64,000 nucleotides of DNA, from positions 69,381 through 133,380 of the forward strand of contig NZ_QFAY01000003.1 in NCBI RefSeq assembly GCF_017884005.1, in the 5' to 3' direction. The position numbers and the translations under genes were made by a program. The stretch comes from Streptococcus panodentis (GTDB lineage: Bacteria; Bacillota; Bacilli; Lactobacillales; Streptococcaceae). This document shows, in pieces, positions 56,171-63,900 of the stretch; the stretch's first letter is position 1; each line of letters begins with the position of its first letter. The notes under the pieces are model-generated. The model searched no databases, had not been told where the DNA came from, and saw only the letters and a list, made by a program, of their open reading frames with translations.

Positions 56171-56680
56171 TTACAAAAGAAAGAGTCCCACTAGTACGGC
56201 TGTCAATCCGACCAGGATAAAGAGGTAGGCTAGCCAACGCGGCGCTGGTTTTTCTTCCACCACCATTTTCTTAGGCATATAATTTCCAGAAATTAGAAAC
56301 ATTACCCCCGAAAAAATCGCTGCAATTTTATTAATGTTGAAGTGGGAATCAAGAGCATAGAACAGAATGGAAAGATAGACAGCAATATGGTTCAAAGGAA
56401 CAATCCAAAGGACGAAGCGGGCAAAAGCGGGCTTGGTGATTTCTCGGTAAGCCGTTGCCCCATAAACAATCAGCTGTATCAAAGTCATAAAGATTGGCAG
56501 ACCCCAGATAAAGAGAAATTTGGGTGCATACTCAAATGTCGGGCTAATCAGCGACACGAAATTGATCCTAATATTCTCTGGCAAACTAGGATAAATCCAT
56601 AAGGCATAAGCAAGTGGCAGCCAAATAACCAAGAAAGTCAGCAGCAATTCCCTAAGGTTATTTCTCAGTTTCGTTTTCAT
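56171..56680 (-). CDS. SdpI-like (DUF1648) membrane protein, pair 2
   Basis: 169 residues, five or six membrane segments: LLTFLVIWLPLAYALWIYPSLPENI, FVLWIVPLNHIAVY, FSGVMFLISGNYMPKKMVV. Same family as the proteins at 54.1 and 61.0 kb and similar in length. Overlaps its SdpR-like regulator gene by 23 bases. Probably a receptor/immunity protein for a membrane-active peptide. Confidence 0.82.
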   Translation of the reverse strand: MKTKLRNNLRELLLTFLVIWLPLAYALWIYPSLPENIRINFVSLISPTFEYAPKFLFIWGLPIFMTLIQLIVYGATAYREITKPAFARFVLWIVPLNHIAVYLSILFYALDSHFNINKIAAIFSGVMFLISGNYMPKKMVVEEKPAPRWLAYLFILVGLTAVLVGLFLL

Positions 56681-56945
56681 TATTTTTCCCTCCTAGCGCG
56701 GCAATCCAGACCAAAACTTCCTCAAAAACCGTGGCATCTAAATGGTAGTAAATGTAATTTTTCTGCCGTTCTTCATAGATGAGCCCCGCTTTTTTCAACT
56801 GGGACAAATGGTAGGATACCGTCGCTCCCGTCAAATCGAAGACTTGAGCGATTTCACCAGCCGACTTAGGACCTTTTTTTAATATTTCTAATATTTCCCG
56901 CCGAACTGGATCAGCTAGGGCTTTCATGGTTTCACTAATTCCCAA
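56658..56945 (-). CDS. ArsR/SdpR-family repressor, pair 2
   Basis: 95 residues, very close to the pair 1 repressor (MGISETMKALADPVRREILE, KKGPKSAGEIAQVFDLTGAT, VSYHLSQLKKAGL) with no Cys metal site. It forms a two-gene unit with SdpI. The promoter is at 57112-57140, with a 22-bp-box-like sequence at 57082-57103 (reverse orientation) just downstream of the -10, consistent with autorepression. Confidence 0.88.
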   Translation of the reverse strand: MGISETMKALADPVRREILEILKKGPKSAGEIAQVFDLTGATVSYHLSQLKKAGLIYEERQKNYIYYHLDATVFEEVLVWIAALGGKNNENETEK

Positions 56946-57081
56946 TTTTGATACCTCTTAAAATTGATTTCTAGCTAAGGACAAACAAAGCAACTAGCTC
57001 TAGATAAGTCATGGCTCCTACAAATGTAAGCAAGGCGCTACTCAAACGGACAAGATTTTCTGCCAGCAATCCTCCTAAAAC

Positions 57082-57140
57082 TATTTAGAGAACTTTCAAA
57101 TTCTTTTCTCCATTATACTGTTTTTGAGGATAAAAGACAA
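57082..57140 (-). promoter_or_regulatory. promoter and operator of the second SdpR-SdpI pair
   Basis: Minus strand TTGTCT (57135-57140), 17 bases, TATAAT (57112-57117). TATTTAGAGAAC followed by TTTCAAATTC (57082-57103) resembles the 22-bp box in inverted orientation. A ~150-base leader separates it from the repressor gene. The leader includes about 32 codons of open frame without a proper start, perhaps a gene remnant. Confidence 0.6.
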
Positions 57141-57147
57141 GGAGGGC

Positions 57148-58041
57148 TTAGCTAAACACTTGCTTTTTCTTGACCAGATAAGCGATGAAAAGGCAAATCA
57201 AGGTCATCGTGATTGGCTCCAGGATCCCTCCTACGACAGGAATGGCAGCCGTTCCAACTAAAAGTGGATTGCTGTCGCTACTTAAGGTCGTCCGCAGGAA
57301 AGTCGGACCGCTCTCAACAAGGCCAAAGATATTTGTAAGGGTCAGATTGTAAAGAGCATGGGTCGCCGCCACCAGCCAGAGATTATCGGTCAGGGCAAAA
57401 AGGAGGGAAAAGAGAACGCCCGACAAGGTCACGCTCAGGATGTAAGAGAAAGGAGCGCCACCCTTGAATGTGTGCATGAGACCAAAGAAGAGATTGCCTA
57501 GGACAATAGCTGGGACAAGCCCCATTTTGGTGCGGAGCTTGTTCAGGACAAAGCCGCGGTAAATGACTTCTTCGGCTAAGGCCTCCAAGAAAATCATAAG
57601 GAGCAAATAGGGCCAGAGTGCGAGATTAAATTGATTTCCTAGTCGAAAATGGAGCTGACCAGCTAGCGCATTAACGCCAATAATTGCCGTTGTCGTCAAG
57701 AATCCTATAACTGCTCCAAACAGGAGATTTTTGCCCAGCTTTTCCCACCAGAGACCAAAGCTCGCAAGACTGCGGTGCTCCCAAAACTTAGCCACAAGGA
57801 GAAGGGGAAGAGCACTGATACCATGAAATAGAAGGGTGCTCACTTCTTCTAATACGAGTTGATTAGAAACATTGATAAAGGGTTGTATCAGCCATTGAGA
57901 CAAGAGCCCGCTGAGCAACATGCCCAGACCGAGCGCCAGAAAAGCTAGAGGCATGCTCAGCCACCAGTTTTTCGCCCCTGCTTCTTCTTGCAAGATTTCC
58001 AGACTAGAGCGATGGGCTGTCTTTTGATAAGTATGTGTCAT
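57148..58041 (-). CDS. CPBP-family intramembrane glutamic protease
   Basis: 297 residues, eight or more membrane segments, motifs EEVIYRG (motif 1), FGLMHTF (motif 2) and THALYN (motif 3). Longer than the CPBP proteins at 11-14 kb. It begins after AAGGAGGTCACAC. Upstream are two perfect 9-bp direct repeats spaced 21 bases, the form bound by LytTR regulators that control many streptococcal bacteriocin-immunity genes. Confidence 0.85.
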   Translation of the reverse strand: MTHTYQKTAHRSSLEILQEEAGAKNWWLSMPLAFLALGLGMLLSGLLSQWLIQPFINVSNQLVLEEVSTLLFHGISALPLLLVAKFWEHRSLASFGLWWEKLGKNLLFGAVIGFLTTTAIIGVNALAGQLHFRLGNQFNLALWPYLLLMIFLEALAEEVIYRGFVLNKLRTKMGLVPAIVLGNLFFGLMHTFKGGAPFSYILSVTLSGVLFSLLFALTDNLWLVAATHALYNLTLTNIFGLVESGPTFLRTTLSSDSNPLLVGTAAIPVVGGILEPITMTLICLFIAYLVKKKQVFS

Positions 58042-58118
58042 GTGTGACCTCCTTAAGGTGTATTTTCCCCTACACCCTTATCCAAACAAAAGAAATACAC
58101 CAAATCAAGCTCTTTTTG

Positions 58119-58148
58119 GTAAGTGGTTAGATTGCGCTAGTAAGTGGT
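58119..58148 (-). promoter_or_regulatory. LytTR-type direct repeat upstream of the CPBP gene
   Basis: Two identical 9-bp copies of ACCACTTAC (minus strand; plus-strand GTAAGTGGT at 58119-58127 and 58140-58148) with 12 bases between, i.e. 21-base periodicity, 78 bases before the CPBP start. This is the geometry of ComE/BlpR-like LytTR sites. No LytTR regulator is encoded in the window. Confidence 0.55.
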
Positions 58149-58169
58149 AGAAAAATCACCTAAAAAAGA

Positions 58170-58922
58170 TTAAGAAATCCCCTGCTGACTTTCTCTCTCT
58201 TCGCGCTTGGTCAGCCAAACGGCAATGACAAGAGCAATGAGAGCGCTAAAAAGTCCAGTTGGACCAGGACCAAGGAATTTAAACGTTTCTACCCCACTAA
58301 CAGTGAAAACGGTAGTTATCATGGCAACGGCATCAATGACCCCATGTCCAAAGGCTGGCAGCCAAATGGTTTTGCTACGTACATAGTAAATATCAAGGAT
58401 AATCCCAAAAGAAATAGCCATGATATAATAGGGAATTAAATTTAAGAAACGCTCACCCAGCGTCCCTGCTCCAATCATATTGACAGGAAAATGCCAAATA
58501 GCCCAGATGAGACCACCAATGATGCGTCCCTTAGTCCGTCCGTAGCGCTCTTTCAAATAAGGATAGAGAATACCCCGCCAGCCAACTTCCTCGCCCAAGC
58601 CAGAAAGACTGATGGCTAGAGTTAAGACCGTAAGAATCATTAAAATTTGAAGGGCGACTTGTGGGTTCAGGGCAAAAGCCAAATGCTGCGGAAAGACAGC
58701 AAAATAGACAAGTGCGCCGCCAAGTACAATGCTACAAATGGCTAACCAGCAGGCTAGGTAATCGCGCCATTTACTGGCGAGCTTCAATTTCCAGCCGATA
58801 GACTTTACAGGAGCTTTAGCCAAAAAAGCAGCCACCATAGGGGCGAACATTACCACACTTGCGGATAAAATGTTACCGACAAGTTTCTGATTGATCGCAT
58901 AAAAGTAAGCTATGACTAGCAT
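58170..58922 (-). CDS. CPBP-family intramembrane protease, 5' end carries a start-stop (ATG-TAA)
   Basis: 250 residues from internal ATG 58922, with EEVGWRG (motif 1), IWHFP (motif 2) and GHGVIDA (motif 3). The natural start looks like ATG 58994, at ideal distance from AAAGGAG, and the frame from there to 58922 encodes a typical N-terminal helix (STIKRFLAWAFGLAWPG). However, codon 2 is TAA (58989-58991). Either codon 2 mutated and the gene is impaired, or translation restarts downstream at a non-ATG codon. It is the last gene after the PbpX-like hydrolase. Confidence 0.8.
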   Translation of the reverse strand: MLVIAYFYAINQKLVGNILSASVVMFAPMVAAFLAKAPVKSIGWKLKLASKWRDYLACWLAICSIVLGGALVYFAVFPQHLAFALNPQVALQILMILTVLTLAISLSGLGEEVGWRGILYPYLKERYGRTKGRIIGGLIWAIWHFPVNMIGAGTLGERFLNLIPYYIMAISFGIILDIYYVRSKTIWLPAFGHGVIDAVAMITTVFTVSGVETFKFLGPGPTGLFSALIALVIAVWLTKREERESQQGIS

Positions 58923-59024
58923 ACCTGGCCAAGCGAGCCCAAACGCCCATGCTAGAAACCTTTTAATGGTTGAAGTTGAAATTGTGTTTTACATATAAAA
59001 TGCTCCTTTCTGTCATTTGTAAAA

Positions 59025-60824
59025 TTATAAAGTCCACCATTGGTATAGCGACCAATAGAAAATATTAAAAGCGATGATAAAAGCGACGGAGCTAGTTGCT
59101 AGCGTGAGGTACTTATTCCCTTGCTTCAACCTCGCTTTGAAGAAGGGCAGATAGGGAAGAAAAGCACTAATCAGCAAGACCACAGCAAGCAAGGCAAACA
59201 GTTGGAAATGCCCCGTCAAACCAGCGAGATCGAAAGAATTTTTCGCGAGAATAATTGAGAAAAATGAGAACAAATTACGAAAAGCCCAAAGAATAAGGAA
59301 GCCAGTCAGATAATGCCAACTAGACCAGACAACCGAACCTGTTCCCTTGTTTTTCCTAGTGAGCAAACGATACAATTTTGCCAAAATACCGCTGAGATAG
59401 CAAAGGGCGACATACAGTGCGGCAAGCCCAGCGAGTAATAAACTACCATAATCTTTGATAACATCCAACAAGGGCAGCTTTGTCCTATCTGAAATAGGCA
59501 GGTTCAGAATATAGTGCCCTCCTCTTTCTCCTGCCGTCCAAAAACCAAAATAGTCTTTGATAGCCGCATTTTCAGAAGGGTTAGTTAGATAGCTAGTCGA
59601 CTTGAAAACCCTAAATATAGATAGGGGACCTCCACTATAAATACGCGCTTCGCGGTAAAAACCAGCTTGAAAGTCCTTTTGAGCTGCCTTTGAGGCTTCT
59701 TTTTTCTTACCGTAAATGAGGTCAGGCATGCTAAGAGCGAAATGAAACTCATTTCTTTGATTGACTGTAACGACTGAGCCAATCCCTGACTTCAAATCAA
59801 GCAAGAGGCTGGTCGTAAAGCCTGGTGAGTTTCCCCCGTGCCCAAAAGTTCTGGTGTTTTCAAACTCCGTCACCCAAAGTCCGTGAGCATTGACGGGAAT
59901 ATCTGTACCCGGATAAGTATGGCTAGCGCTGTAAAAATTCTCCCAAGTCTCTGCCCTTTTAAAGAGCTTCTCCTTTTGCAGGAGGGCTTGGGCAAATTTC
60001 TTGATGTCGGCAAATGTTCCTGTTGCCCGCCCCGCTGGATATTCTCCAAGAACAAAGGGTTGGTCGCCTTTTAGTAAGTCTCCATTTGTATCATAAGTTT
60101 TCTCCTTCTCCCGCTGTTTTTGTACAAATACATTATCTGATAAATCAGGTTTGAGTGCGGTGTGTTTCATACCCAAGGGCTGGAAAATATGCTCGTGGAC
60201 ATAGTCGGCAAAGGATTGCCCGCTAATGCGCTCCACGATATAGCCCGCCAGCGCTGTTCCATAGTTTGAATAGGATGTCACCGTCCCCGGCTCATAAATC
60301 TGAGACGGAGTTTTTTTCATCAATGCTCCTAAATCCTTGTCGGAGCCTATATACAAAGGGTAATCTTCAAAGCCCGCTTGGTGGTTCATGAGGTCCAGCA
60401 TGGTAATGGGCTTGTCGTATTTGAGATTTTTTAGGAGATTTTGGGGCAGATACTCCCTGATGTCCGTTTTCAGGTCAATCTTGCCCTCCTCCCAAAGCTG
60501 CATGACGCTGACCCAGACGGTGATTTTGGTGGTTGAACCCCACTCGAAGACCGACTTGTCATCCACCGCTAGCTTCTTTTCCTTGTCCGTATAGCCGAAG
60601 TTCTTTTGATAGAGAGTATTGCCGTCTTTGTCAAAGACCGTTGTTGCCAGTCCTGCGCTGGTTTTTTCGTGTTCTTGGTAGTAATTTTCAATCTTCTGAC
60701 CGATTTGGTCGTAAGACGTGCCTGACGGCAATTTTTGCTGGTCGGCGTAAGCGTGGGCTGCTCCAAAAGCTAGCAAGCCACACGTTACCAGCGCCACAGT
60801 GCTTTTCAAAAATGATGATTTCAT
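59025..60824 (-). CDS. PbpX-like membrane-anchored serine hydrolase
   Basis: 599 residues from ATG 60824 (GGAGATCATC site). Signal peptide to about residue 27 (AHAYA), catalytic SxxK S97-T-T-K100, YSN in VTSYSNYG, and GHGGNSPGF. The C-terminal third has four membrane segments ending FYWSLYQWWTL, the same tail as the two paralogues at 0-2.6 kb. It sits within the run ABC-SdpI-small peptide-PbpX-CPBP, suggesting a shared envelope-protection task. Substrate not known. Confidence 0.88.
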   Translation of the reverse strand: MKSSFLKSTVALVTCGLLAFGAAHAYADQQKLPSGTSYDQIGQKIENYYQEHEKTSAGLATTVFDKDGNTLYQKNFGYTDKEKKLAVDDKSVFEWGSTTKITVWVSVMQLWEEGKIDLKTDIREYLPQNLLKNLKYDKPITMLDLMNHQAGFEDYPLYIGSDKDLGALMKKTPSQIYEPGTVTSYSNYGTALAGYIVERISGQSFADYVHEHIFQPLGMKHTALKPDLSDNVFVQKQREKEKTYDTNGDLLKGDQPFVLGEYPAGRATGTFADIKKFAQALLQKEKLFKRAETWENFYSASHTYPGTDIPVNAHGLWVTEFENTRTFGHGGNSPGFTTSLLLDLKSGIGSVVTVNQRNEFHFALSMPDLIYGKKKEASKAAQKDFQAGFYREARIYSGGPLSIFRVFKSTSYLTNPSENAAIKDYFGFWTAGERGGHYILNLPISDRTKLPLLDVIKDYGSLLLAGLAALYVALCYLSGILAKLYRLLTRKNKGTGSVVWSSWHYLTGFLILWAFRNLFSFFSIILAKNSFDLAGLTGHFQLFALLAVVLLISAFLPYLPFFKARLKQGNKYLTLATSSVAFIIAFNIFYWSLYQWWTL

Positions 60825-60861
60825 GATGATCTCCAATCATTATTTTCTATATTTCCTTCAC

Positions 60862-60966
60862 TTAAAAAGGAAAAAGAAAGAGTAAACTGAGTAGACCGAG
60901 AAGGAGCCAGATCCAGCCAAAGATAAAGAATAAAAGCATTTTAACAAAAGTAAAAATATGAAACAT
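60862..60966 (-). CDS. 34-residue hydrophobic membrane peptide
   Basis: ATG 60966 behind GGAAAGGAGAAAATC, an excellent ribosome site; 34 residues of which nearly all are hydrophobic (MFHIFTFVKMLLFFIFGWIW..., ending LFLFPF) before TAA. A single transmembrane segment with almost no charge. It lies between SdpI and PbpX genes, 30 bases after SdpI and 37 before PbpX, in the same direction. Could be a toxin-like or regulatory micropeptide, or a membrane subunit. No homologue recognised. Confidence 0.65.
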   Translation of the reverse strand: MFHIFTFVKMLLFFIFGWIWLLLGLLSLLFLFPF

Positions 60967-60996
60967 GATTTTCTCCTTTCCTATCAGATTGCTATT

Positions 60997-61482
60997 TTAA
61001 AAGAGGAAGAGGCTGACCAGAAACAGGATTGAGCCAACTCCTCCGAAGATATAAGCTAAAACGCGTGGAGCCGGCTCTTGGTCTGCCACTATTTTTCTCG
61101 TGAGGAAGTAGCTGACAGCATTAAGGATGATTGCAGACATAATCCCATTGACCTTAAATACCGGAAAAGCCGGATTGAGCCCATAAAGAAGAACGCTGAT
61201 ATAAACTACGGCATTGATAAAGGGAACCAGCCAGTAAAGGAAATGGACAAATTGCTTGTCGATAATCTCTTTAATAGTCGTCGTGTAGCAAACAATCAGT
61301 TGAATTACACTCAAGAGAACTGGCAGAAACCAGATAAAGACTTGCTTGGGCATGCCTAGACCGCTATAGGGCAAATGCCCTCTGATTAGCTGAGGTAGGT
61401 CTGCATAGATTGACAAAGCGTAGATAAGCGGTAGCCAAATAACGATTAGGCTTGCCACTAATTCTTTCCATTTTAATTTCAT
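60997..61482 (-). CDS. SdpI-like (DUF1648) membrane protein, third copy
   Basis: 161 residues, five or six membrane segments (LIVIWLPLIYALSIYADLPQLI, WLVPFINAVVYISVLLYG). Similar to the pair 2 SdpI, but with no SdpR next to it; instead it follows the ABC transporter gene by 14 bases. It may confer immunity to, or sense, a peptide handled by that transporter. Confidence 0.8.
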   Translation of the reverse strand: MKLKWKELVASLIVIWLPLIYALSIYADLPQLIRGHLPYSGLGMPKQVFIWFLPVLLSVIQLIVCYTTTIKEIIDKQFVHFLYWLVPFINAVVYISVLLYGLNPAFPVFKVNGIMSAIILNAVSYFLTRKIVADQEPAPRVLAYIFGGVGSILFLVSLFLF

Positions 61483-61496
61483 TTTCTTTCCTCCTT

Positions 61497-63077
61497 TTAT
61501 AATTCCAGACAGTCATCAAAGCGGTCTAAGAGTGCCCTGCCTTGATTATGAGTAATAACGATAACAATGCGGTCCTTGATGGACAAGATATAGTCCATGA
61601 CTTCCGCCGCCAAGCTCGGGTCAAGATTACTGGTCGGCTCATCAAAAATCAGCACATCATAATCCTTAACCAAGAAACGCGCCAAATCAATCCGCTGCTT
61701 TTCACCATAGGAAACTTCCTGCCGCTCCAAATCAAGCTTCTTGCTCAAGAAAGCCTCATTAAAATGCAGACTTTGGTACAAGAAAGTTTGGTCAGGTGCA
61801 TTTATATCTCTGTATAGCGCGATATTGTCCGCCACACTTCCCTCGATAAAAAAGTCATTCTTTTGGATAAAGGCGATTTTCTGATAGAGACTGTCGCTTG
61901 CTAGCTGGCTGACCGCTTGACCATTGACCATGATTTGACCAGCGTAGTCCTTGCTATCAAAATAATTGAGCAAGAGCTTCATCAAGGTCGACTTGCCCCG
62001 ACCAGACTCGCCGATAATAGCATAGTGCTTGTCCTTGGCAAACTGATAAGAAAAATCCTGAAAGAGAGCCTTGTCGCCCAACTCCAGACCGAGATGTTCA
62101 AAATCAATCCGATCAATCGTTTCGGTCAGATTTTGAGCGGGCTCCGCTTCTTTCTTAGCCAACTTAGCATCAAAATCATTCTCAATATCCTTGACCGTGC
62201 TCATGAGATTTTTGTTATTGATAAAAAGCTGCAAAGGAGTGAAGACAAAGTTCAAAAGCTGAACACTGGCAATCAAAGCCCCAATGGTCAGAGACCCTTG
62301 GCTGACAAACCAAATCCCCAGAGACATACAAAATATCTGAGACAGAAAGCTAAAGAACATCATCAGAGTCACAGCGCCCTCCTTAGCCGCATTATAGCTT
62401 TTTCTGGCTTGCTCAAAGTCGCTGTTGCTGCTAGACAGGTGCTCAACCACCCTTTTTTGGATTTGCAAAAGTTTGATTTGCTCAAAGCCTTCCAAAAAAT
62501 TGGTGACTTGCTTCAAAAAGTAATTGCTTTTCTGAGTGAAATTCGCTGTCGCCTTGCGCATCAATATCCCTGGAATTTGTGACGCAGCCATGGTCAAAAA
62601 AGAAATGAGAATAAAGCCCAGAGCCATGCGCCATTCAATCCAAAAAATAGCCAGTGTACTGATAAAAACTGAAGAAAAGGCAGCCACAATATCACAGCGC
62701 GGGGTCAAGTAATTCTCTTGGTAAATATCCATATTCTTGGTCGTTGTGTTGAGATAGCTATTTTCCTGCTCGGAAGCCTTGTCATGCAAATTCTTGTCAT
62801 AAAAAGAATGGAAAAGCCTCGTTTTGACTTCTTCCAAGACTTGCTTATTATGATTGTTCTTGAACCAAATAGCCAGCAAGCTGCAAAGAGACCAAGCACA
62901 AGTGCAAAAAAGGCAGATAAAGAATTGTCCAAGCAAGTTAGAATGAGCCTTCTGCGCACTGTCCACAACAACTCCCAGCTGCAAAGAAAACAAAGTGATA
63001 AAAATCGTTGCTCCAATGCTAAAGATAGTCGCACCCAGATAAGAAGCGCGGTATTTCCGTAAAATTTCTTTCAACAT
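61497..63077 (-). CDS. ABC transporter with fused membrane and ATPase domains (peptide exporter-like)
   Basis: 526 residues: six-helix ABC membrane domain (1-300) and ATPase domain (325-526) with Walker A GESGRGKST, signature VSYGEKQR, Walker B VLIFDEPTSNLDP and switch His in VITHNQGR. No C39 peptidase domain, so it does not process double-glycine leaders. It works as a dimer, probably exporting a peptide or lipid. Its ATG overlaps the stop of a 40-residue peptide gene, so the two are translationally coupled. Substrate unknown; the coupled peptide is the obvious candidate. Confidence 0.85.
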   Translation of the reverse strand: MLKEILRKYRASYLGATIFSIGATIFITLFSLQLGVVVDSAQKAHSNLLGQFFICLFCTCAWSLCSLLAIWFKNNHNKQVLEEVKTRLFHSFYDKNLHDKASEQENSYLNTTTKNMDIYQENYLTPRCDIVAAFSSVFISTLAIFWIEWRMALGFILISFLTMAASQIPGILMRKATANFTQKSNYFLKQVTNFLEGFEQIKLLQIQKRVVEHLSSSNSDFEQARKSYNAAKEGAVTLMMFFSFLSQIFCMSLGIWFVSQGSLTIGALIASVQLLNFVFTPLQLFINNKNLMSTVKDIENDFDAKLAKKEAEPAQNLTETIDRIDFEHLGLELGDKALFQDFSYQFAKDKHYAIIGESGRGKSTLMKLLLNYFDSKDYAGQIMVNGQAVSQLASDSLYQKIAFIQKNDFFIEGSVADNIALYRDINAPDQTFLYQSLHFNEAFLSKKLDLERQEVSYGEKQRIDLARFLVKDYDVLIFDEPTSNLDPSLAAEVMDYILSIKDRIVIVITHNQGRALLDRFDDCLEL

Positions 63078-63193
63078 TTAATTTTTCCTTCCAATTTTCG
63101 TCTATTTTTGAAAACGATCCAAGACGGGATTGCCCAGCAGACGGATAAAACCGTGAGCAAGCCTATAAGCAATAAAAGTAATCCTCTTTTCAT
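63071..63193 (-). CDS. 40-residue membrane peptide coupled to the ABC transporter
   Basis: ATG 63193 follows AAAGGAGAAAAG; 40 residues: MKRGLLLLLIGLLTVLSVCW then AIPSWIVFKNRRKLEGKIKC. One transmembrane segment and a basic C-terminal tail with two Cys in the whole peptide. Its TGA overlaps the ABC start ATG (ATGTTGA), so coupling is tight. Upstream is a perfect 22-bp palindrome operator (63213-63234). Candidate secreted or membrane-acting peptide, or small subunit of the transporter. Confidence 0.68.
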   Translation of the reverse strand: MKRGLLLLLIGLLTVLSVCWAIPSWIVFKNRRKLEGKIKC

Positions 63194-63212
63194 CTTTTCT
63201 CCTTTATCTATC

Positions 63213-63292
63213 TATTTAGAAAATTTTCTAAATAAAGAGTACGAAACGAAGCAATCTAATCCTTCTTAGGTATTTCGATTTGTTTCTAAATA
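63213..63292 (-). promoter_or_regulatory. two 22-bp boxes before the peptide-ABC operon
   Basis: The box at 63213-63234 is a perfect 22-bp palindrome (TATTTAGAAAA / TTTTCTAAATA). A second box, 63271-63292, has TATTTCGATTTG then TTTCTAAATA. They are spaced like the pairs that bracket the clear promoters elsewhere, but -35/-10 hexamers between them are poor here. Confidence 0.65.
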
Positions 63293-63300
63293 CTCTGGAT

Positions 63301-63330
63301 TAAAAAATCTAGTCTAGAAAAACTAGATTG
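63301..63330 (-). terminator. terminator after the 46-residue peptide gene
   Basis: Minus strand AATCTAGT/ACTAGATT stem with TTTTCTAG loop, followed by a T-run, 13 bases beyond the stop of the 46-codon gene. Confidence 0.72.
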
Positions 63331-63342
63331 CCTATTTTGTAT

Positions 63343-63483
63343 TTAAAAATGTTTTTGATTGGATATTTTTTGCAGGTCGTCCTTATTTTTATAGAGCACC
63401 CAGGAAAAAACAGCCAGCCAAATGGATAGACCCGTCACTAGACCTACTACGGTTAGTAGGATTGAGTTTCTTGCTTTCTTCAT
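63343..63483 (-). CDS. 46-residue membrane peptide under its own operator-controlled promoter
   Basis: ATG 63483 behind AAAAAGGAGGAAAA; 46 residues with basic start MKKARNSILLTVVGLVTGLS, a transmembrane segment (IWLAVFSWVLY) and a polar tail KNKDDLQKISNQKHF. It is followed by a good terminator, so it is monocistronic. Upstream are 22-bp boxes and a promoter (-35 at 63624-63629, -10 at 63601-63606). Similar in plan to the 40-residue peptide before the ABC gene. Possible peptide toxin, signal or membrane stress peptide; no homologue recognised. Confidence 0.68.
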   Translation of the reverse strand: MKKARNSILLTVVGLVTGLSIWLAVFSWVLYKNKDDLQKISNQKHF

Positions 63484-63506
63484 TTTTCCTCCTTTTTGAG
63501 TAGAGA

Positions 63507-63656
63507 AATTTAGAATTTTTTCTAAATAGCTTTTATAAAAAATTGCTCAGTGACTAATTAAACAGAGCAGAATGAAGTAATTAGAACATCTTCTAAATAG
63601 ATTGTAACACTTCTCTTTCAAAAAAGCAAGAGGTATTTTGGTTTTTTTCTAAATAG
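63507..63656 (-). promoter_or_regulatory. promoter of the 46-residue peptide with three 22-bp boxes
   Basis: Minus strand TTGCTT (63624-63629), 17 bases, TACAAT (63601-63606). Boxes at 63634-63655 (upstream of the -35) and 63578-63599 (abutting the -10), plus a third at 63507-63528 in the leader. All carry the conserved half TCTAAATA on the plus strand. Confidence 0.72.
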
Positions 63657-63733
63657 CAATCAAAAAAATAATTAACCTGTTTAAGCAAATAATTTTTCCT
63701 TCTTTTACTTCTCGTACACGAGGAGCTGACAAG

Positions 63734-63811
63734 TATTTAGATTATTTTCTAAATAGAATTATAAACCTCTGTTCCTAAATTGTCAAGTCTATTTTGAAAT
63801 TTTTCTAAATA
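63734..63811 (-). promoter_or_regulatory. near-consensus promoter bracketed by two 22-bp boxes
   Basis: Minus strand TTGACA (63781-63786), 17 bases, TATAAT (63758-63763). Boxes at 63790-63811 and 63734-63755 flank it at the same distances as in the YhfC operon promoter. No start codon with a ribosome site was found in the next 100 bases on this strand, so it may add transcription to the 46-residue peptide gene or make a leader RNA. Confidence 0.7.
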
Positions 63812-63900
63812 CTAATCGACTCGATATTACTTGTTCATTTTTCGGTAGAGGTCTGGCTGATTTTGCTTTATAATAATGAAAGAAAAGAAAGGAAAATCGC

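Noticed and set aside
57020..57080. Possible ~32-codon peptide gene in the second SdpR leader
   Set aside because: No ATG; the AGGAGG is only one base from a TTG, too close to serve as a start. More likely a gene remnant.
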